From Leptospira noumeaensis (GTDB lineage: Bacteria; Spirochaetota; Leptospiria; Leptospirales; Leptospiraceae): a stretch of 64,000 nucleotides of DNA. The stretch is from NCBI RefSeq assembly GCF_004770765.1, contig NZ_RQFK01000026.1:744001-808000 (forward strand), written 5' to 3'. The position numbers and the translations under genes were made by a program. The notes below the pieces were generated by a model that searched no databases, was not told the origin of the DNA, and was given only the letters and a program-made list of their open reading frames with translations. Below, in pieces: positions 1 to 8,160 of the stretch. Numbering within the stretch: the stretch's first letter is position 1; every line of letters starts with the position of its first letter.

Positions 1-1
1 T

Positions 2-133
2 GAAAAAAATGATGCTCTGCTTGTTTCTGCTGTGACCCGAGAAGGATTATCTCATCTTTTGGATTTAATTGAAGACGAACTTTGGAAAAAGAAGGAACAG
101 ATCCCAAATTTAGTTTCTATTTCCAATTCGTAA
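2..133 (+). CDS. C-terminal end of a GTPase (HflX/Obg class), cut by the window edge
   Basis: Only the last 43 residues are present, in frame from base 2 to a TAA at 131-133. The fragment holds a SAVTREGL motif followed by LLDLI. This matches the G5 'SA-x-T-x-x-GL' loop and last helix of TRAFAC GTPases such as HflX, Obg or Era. The tail is short and charged (WKKKEQ), so there is no extra C-terminal domain. Its stop overlaps the 3' end of the convergent STAS gene by 17 bases. The exact family cannot be decided without the upstream part. Confidence 0.55.
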   Translation, partial: EKNDALLVSAVTREGLSHLLDLIEDELWKKKEQIPNLVSISNS

Positions 134-488
134 TCGCTTCTTCTTTGGTATTAAAAATCTGAACCTTTCGTGGTAAATCCATCAGCCGAATCACGTTTTC
201 TAGAAAATGATTGAGTCCCCCAATGAGGATTTTGCCGCGATTGTTTTCGACTGTTTTGATGATACTAATCAGTGTTGCTACCCCAATGCTATTGATATAA
301 TCCAACTTGGTTAATTCCAAAATGATATTGTAAACAGAGTCACGAAAGATCACGGAAATATTCCGATTGATTTCGTAAGCGTTGGTATTGGTGATTTGGC
401 CCACAAAGGAAACAACCAGAACTCGCTCTCTTTTGATTTCGATGAATTCTGTTTTGAGATCCAGAGAGGGGAACTGCAAGTCCGCCAT
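117..488 (-). CDS. STAS-domain protein (anti-sigma factor antagonist type)
   Basis: A 123-residue protein that is one STAS domain: a beta-strand start (VLVVSFVGQI), a central strand (IILELTKLDYINSIGVATL) and a final helix (EEAITNW). The position of the regulatory Ser of SpoIIAA/RsbV proteins is INSIGVA, so the serine is kept. Such proteins bind anti-sigma kinases or other partners and are switched by phosphorylation. The gene lies 6 bp downstream of hom on the same strand and is probably co-transcribed. A second STAS gene lies at 9021-9413. No partner kinase is adjacent, so the target is unknown. Confidence 0.85.
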   Translation of the reverse strand: MADLQFPSLDLKTEFIEIKRERVLVVSFVGQITNTNAYEINRNISVIFRDSVYNIILELTKLDYINSIGVATLISIIKTVENNRGKILIGGLNHFLENVIRLMDLPRKVQIFNTKEEAITNWK

Positions 489-494
489 AGCGAG

Positions 495-1778
495 TTACAG
501 TTTTTCCAAAAGCCGAATGGCTACAGTTTTCTGTTTGATGATGTTCGACATAGTATCAATTTCCTGCAGAGATTTCTGAAATTCCCCTTCCGTCGCCGAA
601 TGAGTGACAACAATCACAGACACCGGTTCCGAAGTGGACTCCTTCTGTTGGACGGATGCAATGGAGATATTATGACGGCCAAGCACCTGAGAAATTTCCG
701 CAAGAACTCCAGGTTTGTCCACAGTGGAAAAACGTAAGTAATAACGAACCAAATTATCAGGTTCTGGAAACGCTTTGGCTTCTGGAAAAAGATTATTTTC
801 CTTAGCGATGTCCTGACTTCCCAGTCTCGATGCATAGTAGATGATGTCAGAGAGAACCGCACTTGCCGTTGGCATTCCCCCGGCACCTTTACCCGTGATC
901 ATTCCTGAATCGGCTTCTTTTGTTTTGTAAAACACAGCATTTGATTCATTCATTACATTTGCCAAAGGATGTTCTAGAGGAACGAGAGTGGGATGAACTT
1001 TGGTGAGAACACCCGCCGAACTTCGTTTAGAGATTCCTAAAAGTTTGATTCGGTATCCGAGAGAAAGTGCGGACTGGATGTCCAAAGATTGTAAATCAGA
1101 AATTCCTTTTACAGAAAGGGAAGCGAACGAAACGTACTCACGGAAGGCAAGACTCGCAATCAAACTGATTTTATGACCAGCATCGATCCCTTCCACATCG
1201 AAGGTTGGGTCTGCTTCTGCAAATCCGAGTTCTTGGGCTTTTTTCAGTGCTGTCGAATAGTCCCAGCCCTCTTGTTCCATTTTGGTTAAAATAAAATTTG
1301 TGGTTCCGTTTAGGATTCCGCAAATGACTTCAAATTCGCAAGAAGAGAGTCCATCTCGTAATGTACGAATGATGGGGATGGAACCAGCAACTGCTGCCTC
1401 ATAACCAAGTTCGGCTCCTGTTTTTGCGGAGATTGGATACAAATCGCGGCCTTTTTCGGATAACAATGCCTTGTTGGCTGTAATGACGGTTTTCCCATTT
1501 TCCAAAGCTGACCGAACCGCCTGGTAAGCTGTATCGGTTCCGCCTATCAATTCAACAATCATATCGATATCCGAACGATTTGTTACAGATAATACATCGT
1601 TTGTTACTGGAACGTTCGTTTTACCTTGGAGTTTTCCCGGGCTACGGGTGGCAATGGTCGTTAGTTGTAAGTTGATTCCATAATGACGTTGGATTTTTTC
1701 TCGGTTTTTTTCCAAGAGTTGGAGTAAGCTTGTGCCGACAACTCCGGCACCCAATAGACCAATACGAACTTCTTTCAT
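495..1778 (-). CDS. hom: Homoserine dehydrogenase
   Basis: Converts aspartate semialdehyde to homoserine with NAD(P)H, the branch point toward threonine and methionine. The N-terminus carries the Rossmann signature GLLGAGVVGT (about residues 8-17). The catalytic domain has GILNGTTNFILTKM, the typical Homoserine_dh substrate motif, and EADPTFDVEGIDAGHK around residue 190. An ACT domain follows from about residue 345 (RFSTVDKPGVLAEIS), the usual site of threonine feedback. The length of 427 residues is normal for the ACT-containing form. The STAS gene follows after 6 bp. There is no thrB/thrC or metX beside it. Confidence 0.97.
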   Translation of the reverse strand: MKEVRIGLLGAGVVGTSLLQLLEKNREKIQRHYGINLQLTTIATRSPGKLQGKTNVPVTNDVLSVTNRSDIDMIVELIGGTDTAYQAVRSALENGKTVITANKALLSEKGRDLYPISAKTGAELGYEAAVAGSIPIIRTLRDGLSSCEFEVICGILNGTTNFILTKMEQEGWDYSTALKKAQELGFAEADPTFDVEGIDAGHKISLIASLAFREYVSFASLSVKGISDLQSLDIQSALSLGYRIKLLGISKRSSAGVLTKVHPTLVPLEHPLANVMNESNAVFYKTKEADSGMITGKGAGGMPTASAVLSDIIYYASRLGSQDIAKENNLFPEAKAFPEPDNLVRYYLRFSTVDKPGVLAEISQVLGRHNISIASVQQKESTSEPVSVIVVTHSATEGEFQKSLQEIDTMSNIIKQKTVAIRLLEKL

Positions 1779-1885
1779 CTAGGATCACGATTTCGTAGGA
1801 GAAAGGGAAACACACTTAAAAAAAATTTAAAAAAAAACAAATTTGAGAAGAAGTTCTTCAGCTTTTTTTGTTTTTATGTGATAAC

Positions 1886-1891
1886 TATAAT
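1886..1891 (+). promoter_or_regulatory. Candidate -10 box for the lysine-rich membrane protein
   Basis: A perfect TATAAT lies 32-37 bp upstream of the ATG at 1923, giving a short leader that contains the AAGGA ribosome site near 1910. The expected -35 position falls in a T-run with no good TTGACA match, so this rests on the -10 element only. Confidence 0.35.
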
Positions 1892-1922
1892 TAGAATTGT
1901 CTCGGCAATAAGGATTATCATT

Positions 1923-2570
1923 ATGGCAACGAAAAAATCATCATCTGCCGCTAAGAAGAAGGCTGTTAAAAAAGCGGCTAAGAAAACAAATACGGTTAAG
2001 AAACAATCTACAAGAAACGAAAGTGCATCACTTTTCAGAAACGATGAGTCCGCGCAAGTTTCCCTTCAATCCCCGGTATCTCATTCCGAAGGATCTACTC
2101 AATCAAAAGAATCTGGAAATGGAGTGTATCTATTTTTGGTTCTCGCAGGTGTGCTTGCGATTGGGTATTTAGGATATGTAAAATACTTCAAAACAAAAGC
2201 TCCAGTAGCTGTTACATCTGCTCCTGCTGATGCACAAACAAAACCTGTGGCAGCAGAGCCTGAGAAAAAAGTTGAAGAAACTCCTGCACCTGCAGAAGAA
2301 TCGACAGCAGGATTTCTCGTGGACAAAGTAGCTTCTAAAAAATGGTCAGAAGCAGCTGCGTATTGTAAATCAGTAGGTGGTGTGGTTCCTTCTAAAGATG
2401 ATCTCGTAAAATTTGCAGCTACGGCTCCAAAAGAGATCAAATCTAGCGAAGAGAAATATTGGACGAAAACAGAAGTGGACAAGAAGTCAGGTTTGGCTTA
2501 CCGTTTTTCTAACGGAAAAGCACCAAAAGTGGACAAAGCTACTTCTTTAAAAGTTCTTTGTAAAAACTAA
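1923..2570 (+). CDS. Membrane protein with lysine/alanine-rich histone-like tail and FGE/Lcl-like C-terminus
   Basis: The start at 1923 is preferred over an upstream in-frame ATG at 1878 because AAGGA lies about 10 bp before it. The 215-residue product has three parts. Residues 2-30 are a Lys/Ala-rich tail (KKKAVKKAAKK) like histone H1 or HctA-type proteins. A single membrane helix (VYLFLVLAGVLAIGYLGYV) follows near residues 62-82, then a Pro/Ala/Glu linker. The C-terminal ~75 residues contain AAAYCKSVGG, PSKDDL and YWTKTE, which resemble the YC-x3-GG-RLPT-x2-E and YWTSTE pattern of Lcl/FGE C-type-lectin-like folds. Topology would place the basic tail in the cytoplasm, able to touch DNA or other polyanions, and the globular part in the periplasm. 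The function is not known. Confidence 0.8.
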   Translation: MATKKSSSAAKKKAVKKAAKKTNTVKKQSTRNESASLFRNDESAQVSLQSPVSHSEGSTQSKESGNGVYLFLVLAGVLAIGYLGYVKYFKTKAPVAVTSAPADAQTKPVAAEPEKKVEETPAPAEESTAGFLVDKVASKKWSEAAAYCKSVGGVVPSKDDLVKFAATAPKEIKSSEEKYWTKTEVDKKSGLAYRFSNGKAPKVDKATSLKVLCKN

Positions 2571-2573
2571 TCT

Positions 2574-3239
2574 CTAACGAGAGTTCGATTGGATCGGGGC
2601 TAGAATTTCTCTTCTGATTTTGTCCGCAAGATCAGAAGATGCAAACATCTTCCCCGATACATCTGTTAAATAAAAACTATCTTTGGCCCGACCTGTTTCG
2701 AAGTCCGTTTCAATAGTCGCAGTACGAATGTTAATTTGATTTTGCATTAAAATGCGAGATACATAATACAACAAACCTCGTCCGGCACTACTTTCCAAAT
2801 ACAAACAAGTTTCGTTCCTTTCGGGAAGATCACTGAAAATAAACTCTGGAGTTTCACGAAAGAATGTAGCTATGGCTGGTTCTTGGATCTGTAATTTCTC
2901 CAAAATTTCTTCAAATTTTGTATTTTTGGAAAACAGGGAATCCATCATCATTCCGAGTTTGAATGCGGCTTGGGTTGTGTCCCCGCCATCTGCCTGTAAA
3001 ATAAACGAATCGATTGTAAATTCGCGACCTTGTTCTATGACTGTGCTTAGTTCGCCTGAAAGGATGTCCATTTTAAGAGCATAAATGATCGTAGCGATTC
3101 TGTGGAAGGTACCAATTTGGGTAGAATCCGTTTTGAGGGAAATAAGGATGTTTTCCTTCTCTCGTTTGTATTGAAACTCGATCAATTTGGCATTTCTCTT
3201 TCCCACAGATTGTATATATGCACAGGAAATTTCAATCAA
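2574..3239 (-). CDS. ACT-domain protein resembling the GlnD C-terminal half
   Basis: A 221-residue protein with two ACT-like segments. One is at about residues 28-100 (ILISLKTD, GTFHRIATIIYALKMDILSGEL) and one at about 140-210 (CLYLESSAGRGLLYYVSRILMQ, INIRTATIETD). The tandem arrangement and the phrases 'RIATIIYALKMDI' and 'RGLLYYVSRIL' match the paired ACT domains at the end of GlnD uridylyltransferases, but there is no nucleotidyltransferase or HD domain. It is probably a small-molecule (amino acid) sensor. The only start far enough upstream is a TTG at 3239; GTG at 3206 is an alternative. Neither has a good ribosome site. It converges with the preceding membrane protein. Confidence 0.7.
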   Translation of the reverse strand: MIEISCAYIQSVGKRNAKLIEFQYKREKENILISLKTDSTQIGTFHRIATIIYALKMDILSGELSTVIEQGREFTIDSFILQADGGDTTQAAFKLGMMMDSLFSKNTKFEEILEKLQIQEPAIATFFRETPEFIFSDLPERNETCLYLESSAGRGLLYYVSRILMQNQINIRTATIETDFETGRAKDSFYLTDVSGKMFASSDLADKIRREILAPIQSNSR

Positions 3240-3261
3240 AAGGTTTCTGCAAAATACGCCG

Positions 3262-4548
3262 ATGATGATAAAAGACAGAATGAAAAATTTACTATTGATT
3301 CTATTCGTTTTGGGTTTTGCTATGGCACCCCTTGTTTCGCAAGAGGAAACTTCGGAAGAATCACCCTTTGCATCGACTAAAAAGAAAGTCCAACTCTGGA
3401 AAGGGGAAGTTGTCGGTGTTTATAAAAATAGACTTTGGATCAAAGTTCGAATTTATCGCAACCAACGAATTTCTAAACTTTCTTTGAATGAAATTAAGTC
3501 CCTATTTGTGGAAACAAAAGAATTTCCAGTGTATCAAAAACTCACAGATCTCAAACAGGGGGTTCTTGTCGTTCGAGATATCGTTTGGGAAGAAAAACAT
3601 ATCAATAAAAAAAACCAATTCATTGAAGTCGTGTTAGTAGGCGATTACAAACCAGACCTAAGTTCCAAAATGAAAGAGATCACAACAGATGCTTATATTT
3701 CCAGTTATATCGAAGAAGATTTTTTTACAGAGCCTGATGCCTTTTTTAAAGGAAGGTTTACCCCTCCGAGAAAAACGGTCTTTCATCCCAAAGATAGAAA
3801 GGAAATGGTTCTAGTTACTAGAGGTCTTTTTTTATACGGCCAAGGCACCGATCCTTCTTCTGACAGTTTTAATCCCTATTTTTTGGAACCAAAACCTTCC
3901 AACCTAAAAGAGATCCCATCCTTTTATATCGATAAGTACGAAGTCACCAATGCAGAATATGCTTATTTTCTAAAACAAACAAATACCCAAAGCCCTCCTC
4001 ATTGGATCGGGGGAAAGTATCCAGAAGGAGAAGGGGACTTTCCTGTTGTCCATCTCACTTACAGGGAAGTAGAAAAGTATGCGAGTTGGGTGGGGAAACG
4101 AATTCCTACCGAATGGGAATGGGAAAAAGCAGCCCGCGGCCCTGGTGTCATCGAATTTACCAACAGGGATGAAACTTTGGGTTACCAAATCATCGCCACC
4201 AAATATCCTTTTGGAGATGAATACGATTCTTTGTATTGTAATACAAGGGAATCAAAAATCGGCAAAGCACAATCGGTATTAGAATTATCTACCGAAGGGG
4301 CAAGTCCCTATGGGGCGATTGGTATGTGTGGGAATGCGGCGGAATGGACTTCCAGCGATTACCAGTTGTATCCCGGTCATCATATTAAAAACTTTTCTTT
4401 TGGGAAAATTTACAAAGTGATTCGTGGAGGATCGTATTCGGACTCTGCAAAAAATGCAACGGCTAGTGCTAGATCTTACGGGGGGATACCAAACCTATCC
4501 GAAGATAGGCGAGCAGGATTTCGATTGGTGATGGACTACCGAGATTAA
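3262..4548 (+). CDS. Exported formylglycine-generating-enzyme-like (SUMF1/FGE fold) protein
   Basis: The N-terminus (start at 3262, possibly 3280) has a hydrophobic signal LLLILFVLGFAMAPLVSQ, so the 428-residue protein is likely exported. Residues ~25-200 have no family I recognise. From about residue 210 the FGE-sulfatase domain is clear: FYIDKYEVTNAEYAYFL, VGKRIPTEWEWEKAARG, GAIGMCGNAAEWTSSDY, VIRGGSYSDS and RAGFRLVM. Catalytic FGEs need two cysteines near the C-terminus. Here RSYGG stands where many catalytic family members read R-C-A, so a scaffold or binding role is at least as likely as sulfatase activation. Convergent with the MarR gene, 1 bp apart. Confidence 0.85.
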   Translation: MMIKDRMKNLLLILFVLGFAMAPLVSQEETSEESPFASTKKKVQLWKGEVVGVYKNRLWIKVRIYRNQRISKLSLNEIKSLFVETKEFPVYQKLTDLKQGVLVVRDIVWEEKHINKKNQFIEVVLVGDYKPDLSSKMKEITTDAYISSYIEEDFFTEPDAFFKGRFTPPRKTVFHPKDRKEMVLVTRGLFLYGQGTDPSSDSFNPYFLEPKPSNLKEIPSFYIDKYEVTNAEYAYFLKQTNTQSPPHWIGGKYPEGEGDFPVVHLTYREVEKYASWVGKRIPTEWEWEKAARGPGVIEFTNRDETLGYQIIATKYPFGDEYDSLYCNTRESKIGKAQSVLELSTEGASPYGAIGMCGNAAEWTSSDYQLYPGHHIKNFSFGKIYKVIRGGSYSDSAKNATASARSYGGIPNLSEDRRAGFRLVMDYRD

Positions 4549-4549
4549 A

Positions 4550-5011
4550 TTACTTACAGAGAGCGTCTGTTTTTTTACCGAGTTTTTTACAAATCTTACC
4601 TAAGACTTCTTGTTCTTCAGGTGACAATACTGCAAATTCAGAAGTGATTCGTTTTACATGGTCAGGGAAAATTTGTTCAATGAGTTTTTTTCCTTCAGTC
4701 GTTAGGTGGACAGAGATAAATCGTCTGTCTTCCACACCGCGAACACGTTCTACAAGACTTCGTTTTTCTAGGTTGTCGATGACGAGGGTGATGTTTCCCG
4801 TACTTTTAAGGATTTTATCCCCTAGATCTTTTTGGCAAAGAGGGCCCAAATGGTACAAAGTCTCGAGTACCCCGAATTGGCTTTCTGAGATGCTCCACTT
4901 CGTGAACTCAGAAATCAATCGGGAAGACAGAGACTCGGCCGCGCGTTTCAACTTAATGAATGCATCCAGCGCCTGTACTTCTTTTTTGGATCCTTTGAAT
5001 TTTGTTCCCAT
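4550..5011 (-). CDS. MarR-family transcriptional regulator
   Basis: A 153-residue winged-helix regulator of typical MarR size. The HTH lies at about residues 45-85 (SQFGVLETLYHLGPLCQKDLGDKI, STGNITLVIDNLEKR). The wing reads LVERVRGVEDRRFISVHLT, matching the D-x-R-x3-V-x-LT hallmark. It follows the retinol-saturase-like gene on the same strand after 37 bp and may belong to that unit. Two direct TATCAAA repeats sit just upstream of its start and could be autoregulatory half-sites. The ligand is unknown. Confidence 0.93.
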   Translation of the reverse strand: MGTKFKGSKKEVQALDAFIKLKRAAESLSSRLISEFTKWSISESQFGVLETLYHLGPLCQKDLGDKILKSTGNITLVIDNLEKRSLVERVRGVEDRRFISVHLTTEGKKLIEQIFPDHVKRITSEFAVLSPEEQEVLGKICKKLGKKTDALCK

Positions 5012-5019
5012 TAATTTAA

Positions 5020-5034
5020 TATCAAACTATCAAA
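5020..5034 (-). promoter_or_regulatory. Tandem TATCAAA repeats upstream of the MarR gene
   Basis: Two identical 7-bp copies (5020-5026 and 5028-5034) lie 9-23 bp before the MarR start codon, in the gap after the upstream oxidoreductase gene. The position suits an autorepressor site. The tandem rather than inverted geometry is less typical for MarR dimers, so this is tentative. Confidence 0.3.
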
Positions 5035-5048
5035 TCTTAAACCAATTG

Positions 5049-6635
5049 TCAACCGGTTTCTTGGCTCTTTTGGAAAAGTTCTTTCATGAGCCGAAGTGTC
5101 CCAGTAAACCCTAAAACCACGGAGGAGGCTGCAATTCCCCCCATCAGGGCACCAGCAACTCCAGGAGAGCAAGCATCCGCTCCCGTTAGGTAAAGATTTT
5201 TGATCGTTGTCCTCACACCTAACCATTCTTGTTGAAAGCGTTCCGGTGTACAGGAAAGTCCATAAATGGAACCTTCTTTATGACCTGTAAAAAATTCCGT
5301 GGTGATGGGAGTAGAGAGTTCAGTGAATTCGATTAAGTCCCGAAATCCAGGAAATCGTTTTTCTAAAAATTCTAACATTCCTTCGGTGATGGTTTCTTTG
5401 AGTTTTGTATAGTCTTCCCCTCGTTTTTTCCAAGGTTCATCTTTCCACTTGGCAAAAAGAGAATAATCAGCAAAACTAATGGCTTCGGCCGTGTGGTCTT
5501 CGGCTTCCGGATTTTTTAAAGAAGGGAAAGACAAATACATCATCGGAGGTTTTCCTTCTGCCAGATCATTTCTTTTCGCATAACTGGCGTCATGATTTAT
5601 ATCAGGAAAGATCCAATGATTTTCGCCGTGGAATCCGAGTTTTGTCGGAGATTCCTTAAATCCAATATAAAGTGTGATGGATGTGGTTCCTTGTGTGCTA
5701 AGAGATTCCAAAGGTTTTTGGAAAGCAGAGGAATGTTCTTTCGGTAATAGTTTGTTATACGTTGTGTAGGCTCCGGCATCGGAAACAATCACATCAGCAT
5801 AAAATTTCTCTTCAGAAAAAGTTTTTCCTTTTTGGACTTCTACTTTCACACCAACTGCCTTGTCTCCTTCGAGAAGGATTTCTTTGACTGTGTGAAGGAT
5901 TTTTAAACTCCCACCGTTTTCTTCTACGATGGGTTCAATCGAATCTACTATTTTGGAAGAACCACCAATAGGAAAATAACCGCCATTAAAGTAATGGGTA
6001 ACAATCATGGAATGGATGGCAAAGGAAGATGTAGCCGGGGGAAGACCATAATCACCCCACTGCGAACAAAGAAGGGCTCTTAAGTTTTCATCCTGAATAT
6101 GTGTTTCCATATATTCTTTGGTGGTAATGTAAGGAGTGGATATGTGGTTTAAGTTTAAAAACTTGGCTGCCTTTTCAAATACGGCGGGCAAAGCTTTGAG
6201 TGTAAAATGCCTTCCAAACCATTGGGTAAAAATTTCCACATCTCGAAAGTATCTATCAATGGCTTCAGATTCTAAAGGAAATTTGAGTTTTAAGTCCGAA
6301 ACAAATTTTTCTTTTTCTCCATAAACGGGAAAACTAAATTCTGGGTAATCGAAGACTTCAAAAGGTTCTTCCATTTTGTTCCACTTCACACCTTTTTTGG
6401 TAATGGAATCAAAAAGAGTTCGTAACATCGAACCTTCGGCTAAGTCCCCGATATAATGGATTCCCACATCCCATTCAAATTTTCCTAATCGTTTGAAAGT
6501 ATGAGTAAATCCGCCTAACTTAAAATGACGCTCCAAAACCAGAACTTTCTTTTTGGCTACTTGAGAAAGGACAGAGGCGGCCGTGAGGCCACCAATTCCA
6601 GATCCGATAATGATTACGTCATATTTGTTTTCCAT
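5049..6635 (-). CDS. FAD-dependent oxidoreductase, CrtI / retinol-saturase-like
   Basis: A 528-residue flavoprotein. The N-terminal dinucleotide-binding motif is VIIIGSGIGGLTAAS (residues ~7-21), followed by VLERHFKLGGFTHTF, the second FAD contact of phytoene desaturase-like enzymes. The C-terminus has NLYLTGADACSPGVAGALMGG, the FAD-closing motif of the CrtI/RetSat/CrtISO group. HKEGSIYGL, near residue 445, is typical of all-trans-retinol 13,14-reductase-like members. It probably saturates or isomerises an isoprenoid or polyene substrate; the substrate is not shown by the sequence. The start overlaps the upstream DUF4139 stop by one base (TAATG), so the two are translationally coupled. MarR follows. 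Confidence 0.85.
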   Translation of the reverse strand: MENKYDVIIIGSGIGGLTAASVLSQVAKKKVLVLERHFKLGGFTHTFKRLGKFEWDVGIHYIGDLAEGSMLRTLFDSITKKGVKWNKMEEPFEVFDYPEFSFPVYGEKEKFVSDLKLKFPLESEAIDRYFRDVEIFTQWFGRHFTLKALPAVFEKAAKFLNLNHISTPYITTKEYMETHIQDENLRALLCSQWGDYGLPPATSSFAIHSMIVTHYFNGGYFPIGGSSKIVDSIEPIVEENGGSLKILHTVKEILLEGDKAVGVKVEVQKGKTFSEEKFYADVIVSDAGAYTTYNKLLPKEHSSAFQKPLESLSTQGTTSITLYIGFKESPTKLGFHGENHWIFPDINHDASYAKRNDLAEGKPPMMYLSFPSLKNPEAEDHTAEAISFADYSLFAKWKDEPWKKRGEDYTKLKETITEGMLEFLEKRFPGFRDLIEFTELSTPITTEFFTGHKEGSIYGLSCTPERFQQEWLGVRTTIKNLYLTGADACSPGVAGALMGGIAASSVVLGFTGTLRLMKELFQKSQETG

Positions 6636-8068
6636 TATTGGTATTTTGTTTCTACAGTGTATTCTACAGTTACGGTTTCGTTAGCTTTTAAAGGAACATC
6701 GGTATAAGCTTTTGTAGCCGATTCTTTTATGAATTTATGTGAGGATTTAGTAATGTTCCAATCTCCCCAAAGGCTAGCATAAAACCGAACTTCGATTTCT
6801 TCTTTTTTTCTGTTTCGAATTTCTGCAGAGTAAGTTGATTTATCTCCACGGGAAAGTTTGAACACTTCGCTGGAAAGACGTTTGCCATTAGCAACCACAT
6901 CAAAGGCTTGTCCTGTTTTGATTTTTACTTCTTCGTTTTCAGGAGTGTGATCGATGGTATCTTCTCCCAGAAGTTGTTGGCGTCCTTTAGAATCTGCTTT
7001 AAAAACGCGAATGGTTCCTAGTGGGAGCGGGCGACCTAAATTGTTTTTCTTCGCATTTTTAAAAATATATTTGATGGTTGCGTTATTAAAATTCTTTTCA
7101 TTTCCCTCATACATCGGTAGGTTTTCAAAAACAAAATACTTTTTGATTTCGATACCTTCTGATTGAAATAATTGAACTTGTTTAGTTTGATTATATCCGA
7201 TGTTAGTTGGTTGGTCTAAAGTGTACAAATAGTATTCAGATAAATTCTCTTGGTTGAATTCAGGTGCTGCCGAAGATTCATCATATTCCTTTCGCATTGA
7301 ATTTTTGACCGAACGAGGTTGTACTGCATATGTGTTCGTTTGGTTGGAAATTAAATTTACCTTACCTGCGACAAGTTGTAAGGTTGCATTTTTAAACTCA
7401 GCACCAGAGTTGTTGTTTAATGTGACCCAAGAATTCAAACCACAGTTATTTTCCTCTTTGTCCAATACGAGGATATAGTCAGCAGACCAACCAAGGCCAT
7501 GGGTTTGGTAAGACACTTCTAAGGTTTGTTCCTTTTCCACATCGTTTTTTAATTTCCATACAAGAGTAGGTTTTGCAAAAAGATTTTCAGGGATAGTAGG
7601 AACTGTCACTCGTCCATTGTAACCAAGTGAAATTTCATCACCAATTTTATACACAGGGTTTCCGTTGTTTGAGATTAACGTCGCTTTGACGGAACTTGTT
7701 TTTTCTTTGGTTTCATTGTATAAAGTAACTTCTTTTCCAATGTATTTGTCCATAAGGCGTTCAGGCGAAATTAAATCGTATTCGTAGTTTTGTTCAAATA
7801 CGGTAAGTTTTTTAGGATCTTCTCCTTTGACTCTTACGGTTTGAGGGATGATTTGAGAAGGAACATCTTCGAAACGTAAAGTGCGAATCCCTTTGGATAA
7901 ATTTAAAAGACGAGTTTCACGAACTAGACCAATGCCTCCATTGTAAATGGTAACACTGACTGATTTGCGGTCAGACTGGGTGGACATATCAAATGCGGAA
8001 TCAGAGGTAATGCCTGCTGTAAAAATCAGGAGTGCGAGAGTGGTTAAGGGTAATATTTTGGATTTCAT
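6635..8068 (-). CDS. Exported DUF4139 domain protein
   Basis: The start at 8068 is chosen because GGGAG lies 6 bp upstream and the protein then opens with a signal peptide (MKSKILPLTTLALLIFTAG). Upstream in-frame starts would bury it. The 477-residue product has an N-terminal segment (VTIYNGGIGLVRETRLLNL, LRFEDVPSQIIPQTV) and a DUF4139 C-terminal portion with LEVSYQTHGLGWSADYILVL, NNNSGAEFKNATLQLVAG and KANETVTVEYTVETKY. These proteins form beta-rich surface or periplasmic folds of unproven role. It is the first gene of a coupled unit with the FAD oxidoreductase and MarR. Confidence 0.85.
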   Translation of the reverse strand: MKSKILPLTTLALLIFTAGITSDSAFDMSTQSDRKSVSVTIYNGGIGLVRETRLLNLSKGIRTLRFEDVPSQIIPQTVRVKGEDPKKLTVFEQNYEYDLISPERLMDKYIGKEVTLYNETKEKTSSVKATLISNNGNPVYKIGDEISLGYNGRVTVPTIPENLFAKPTLVWKLKNDVEKEQTLEVSYQTHGLGWSADYILVLDKEENNCGLNSWVTLNNNSGAEFKNATLQLVAGKVNLISNQTNTYAVQPRSVKNSMRKEYDESSAAPEFNQENLSEYYLYTLDQPTNIGYNQTKQVQLFQSEGIEIKKYFVFENLPMYEGNEKNFNNATIKYIFKNAKKNNLGRPLPLGTIRVFKADSKGRQQLLGEDTIDHTPENEEVKIKTGQAFDVVANGKRLSSEVFKLSRGDKSTYSAEIRNRKKEEIEVRFYASLWGDWNITKSSHKFIKESATKAYTDVPLKANETVTVEYTVETKYQ

Positions 8069-8160
8069 GTATTCTCCCATGAGCATTCTACAGTCTTCGA
8101 ATGTAAAAAACGAATGCAACCAAAATCGTTATGGGAAAACTGCACTTTAAGAGGATTCAT

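Noticed and set aside
3262..4548. Active sulfatase-activating enzyme
   Set aside because: The FGE fold is clear, but the catalytic cysteine region near RSYGG lacks the expected Cys, and no sulfatase gene is nearby.
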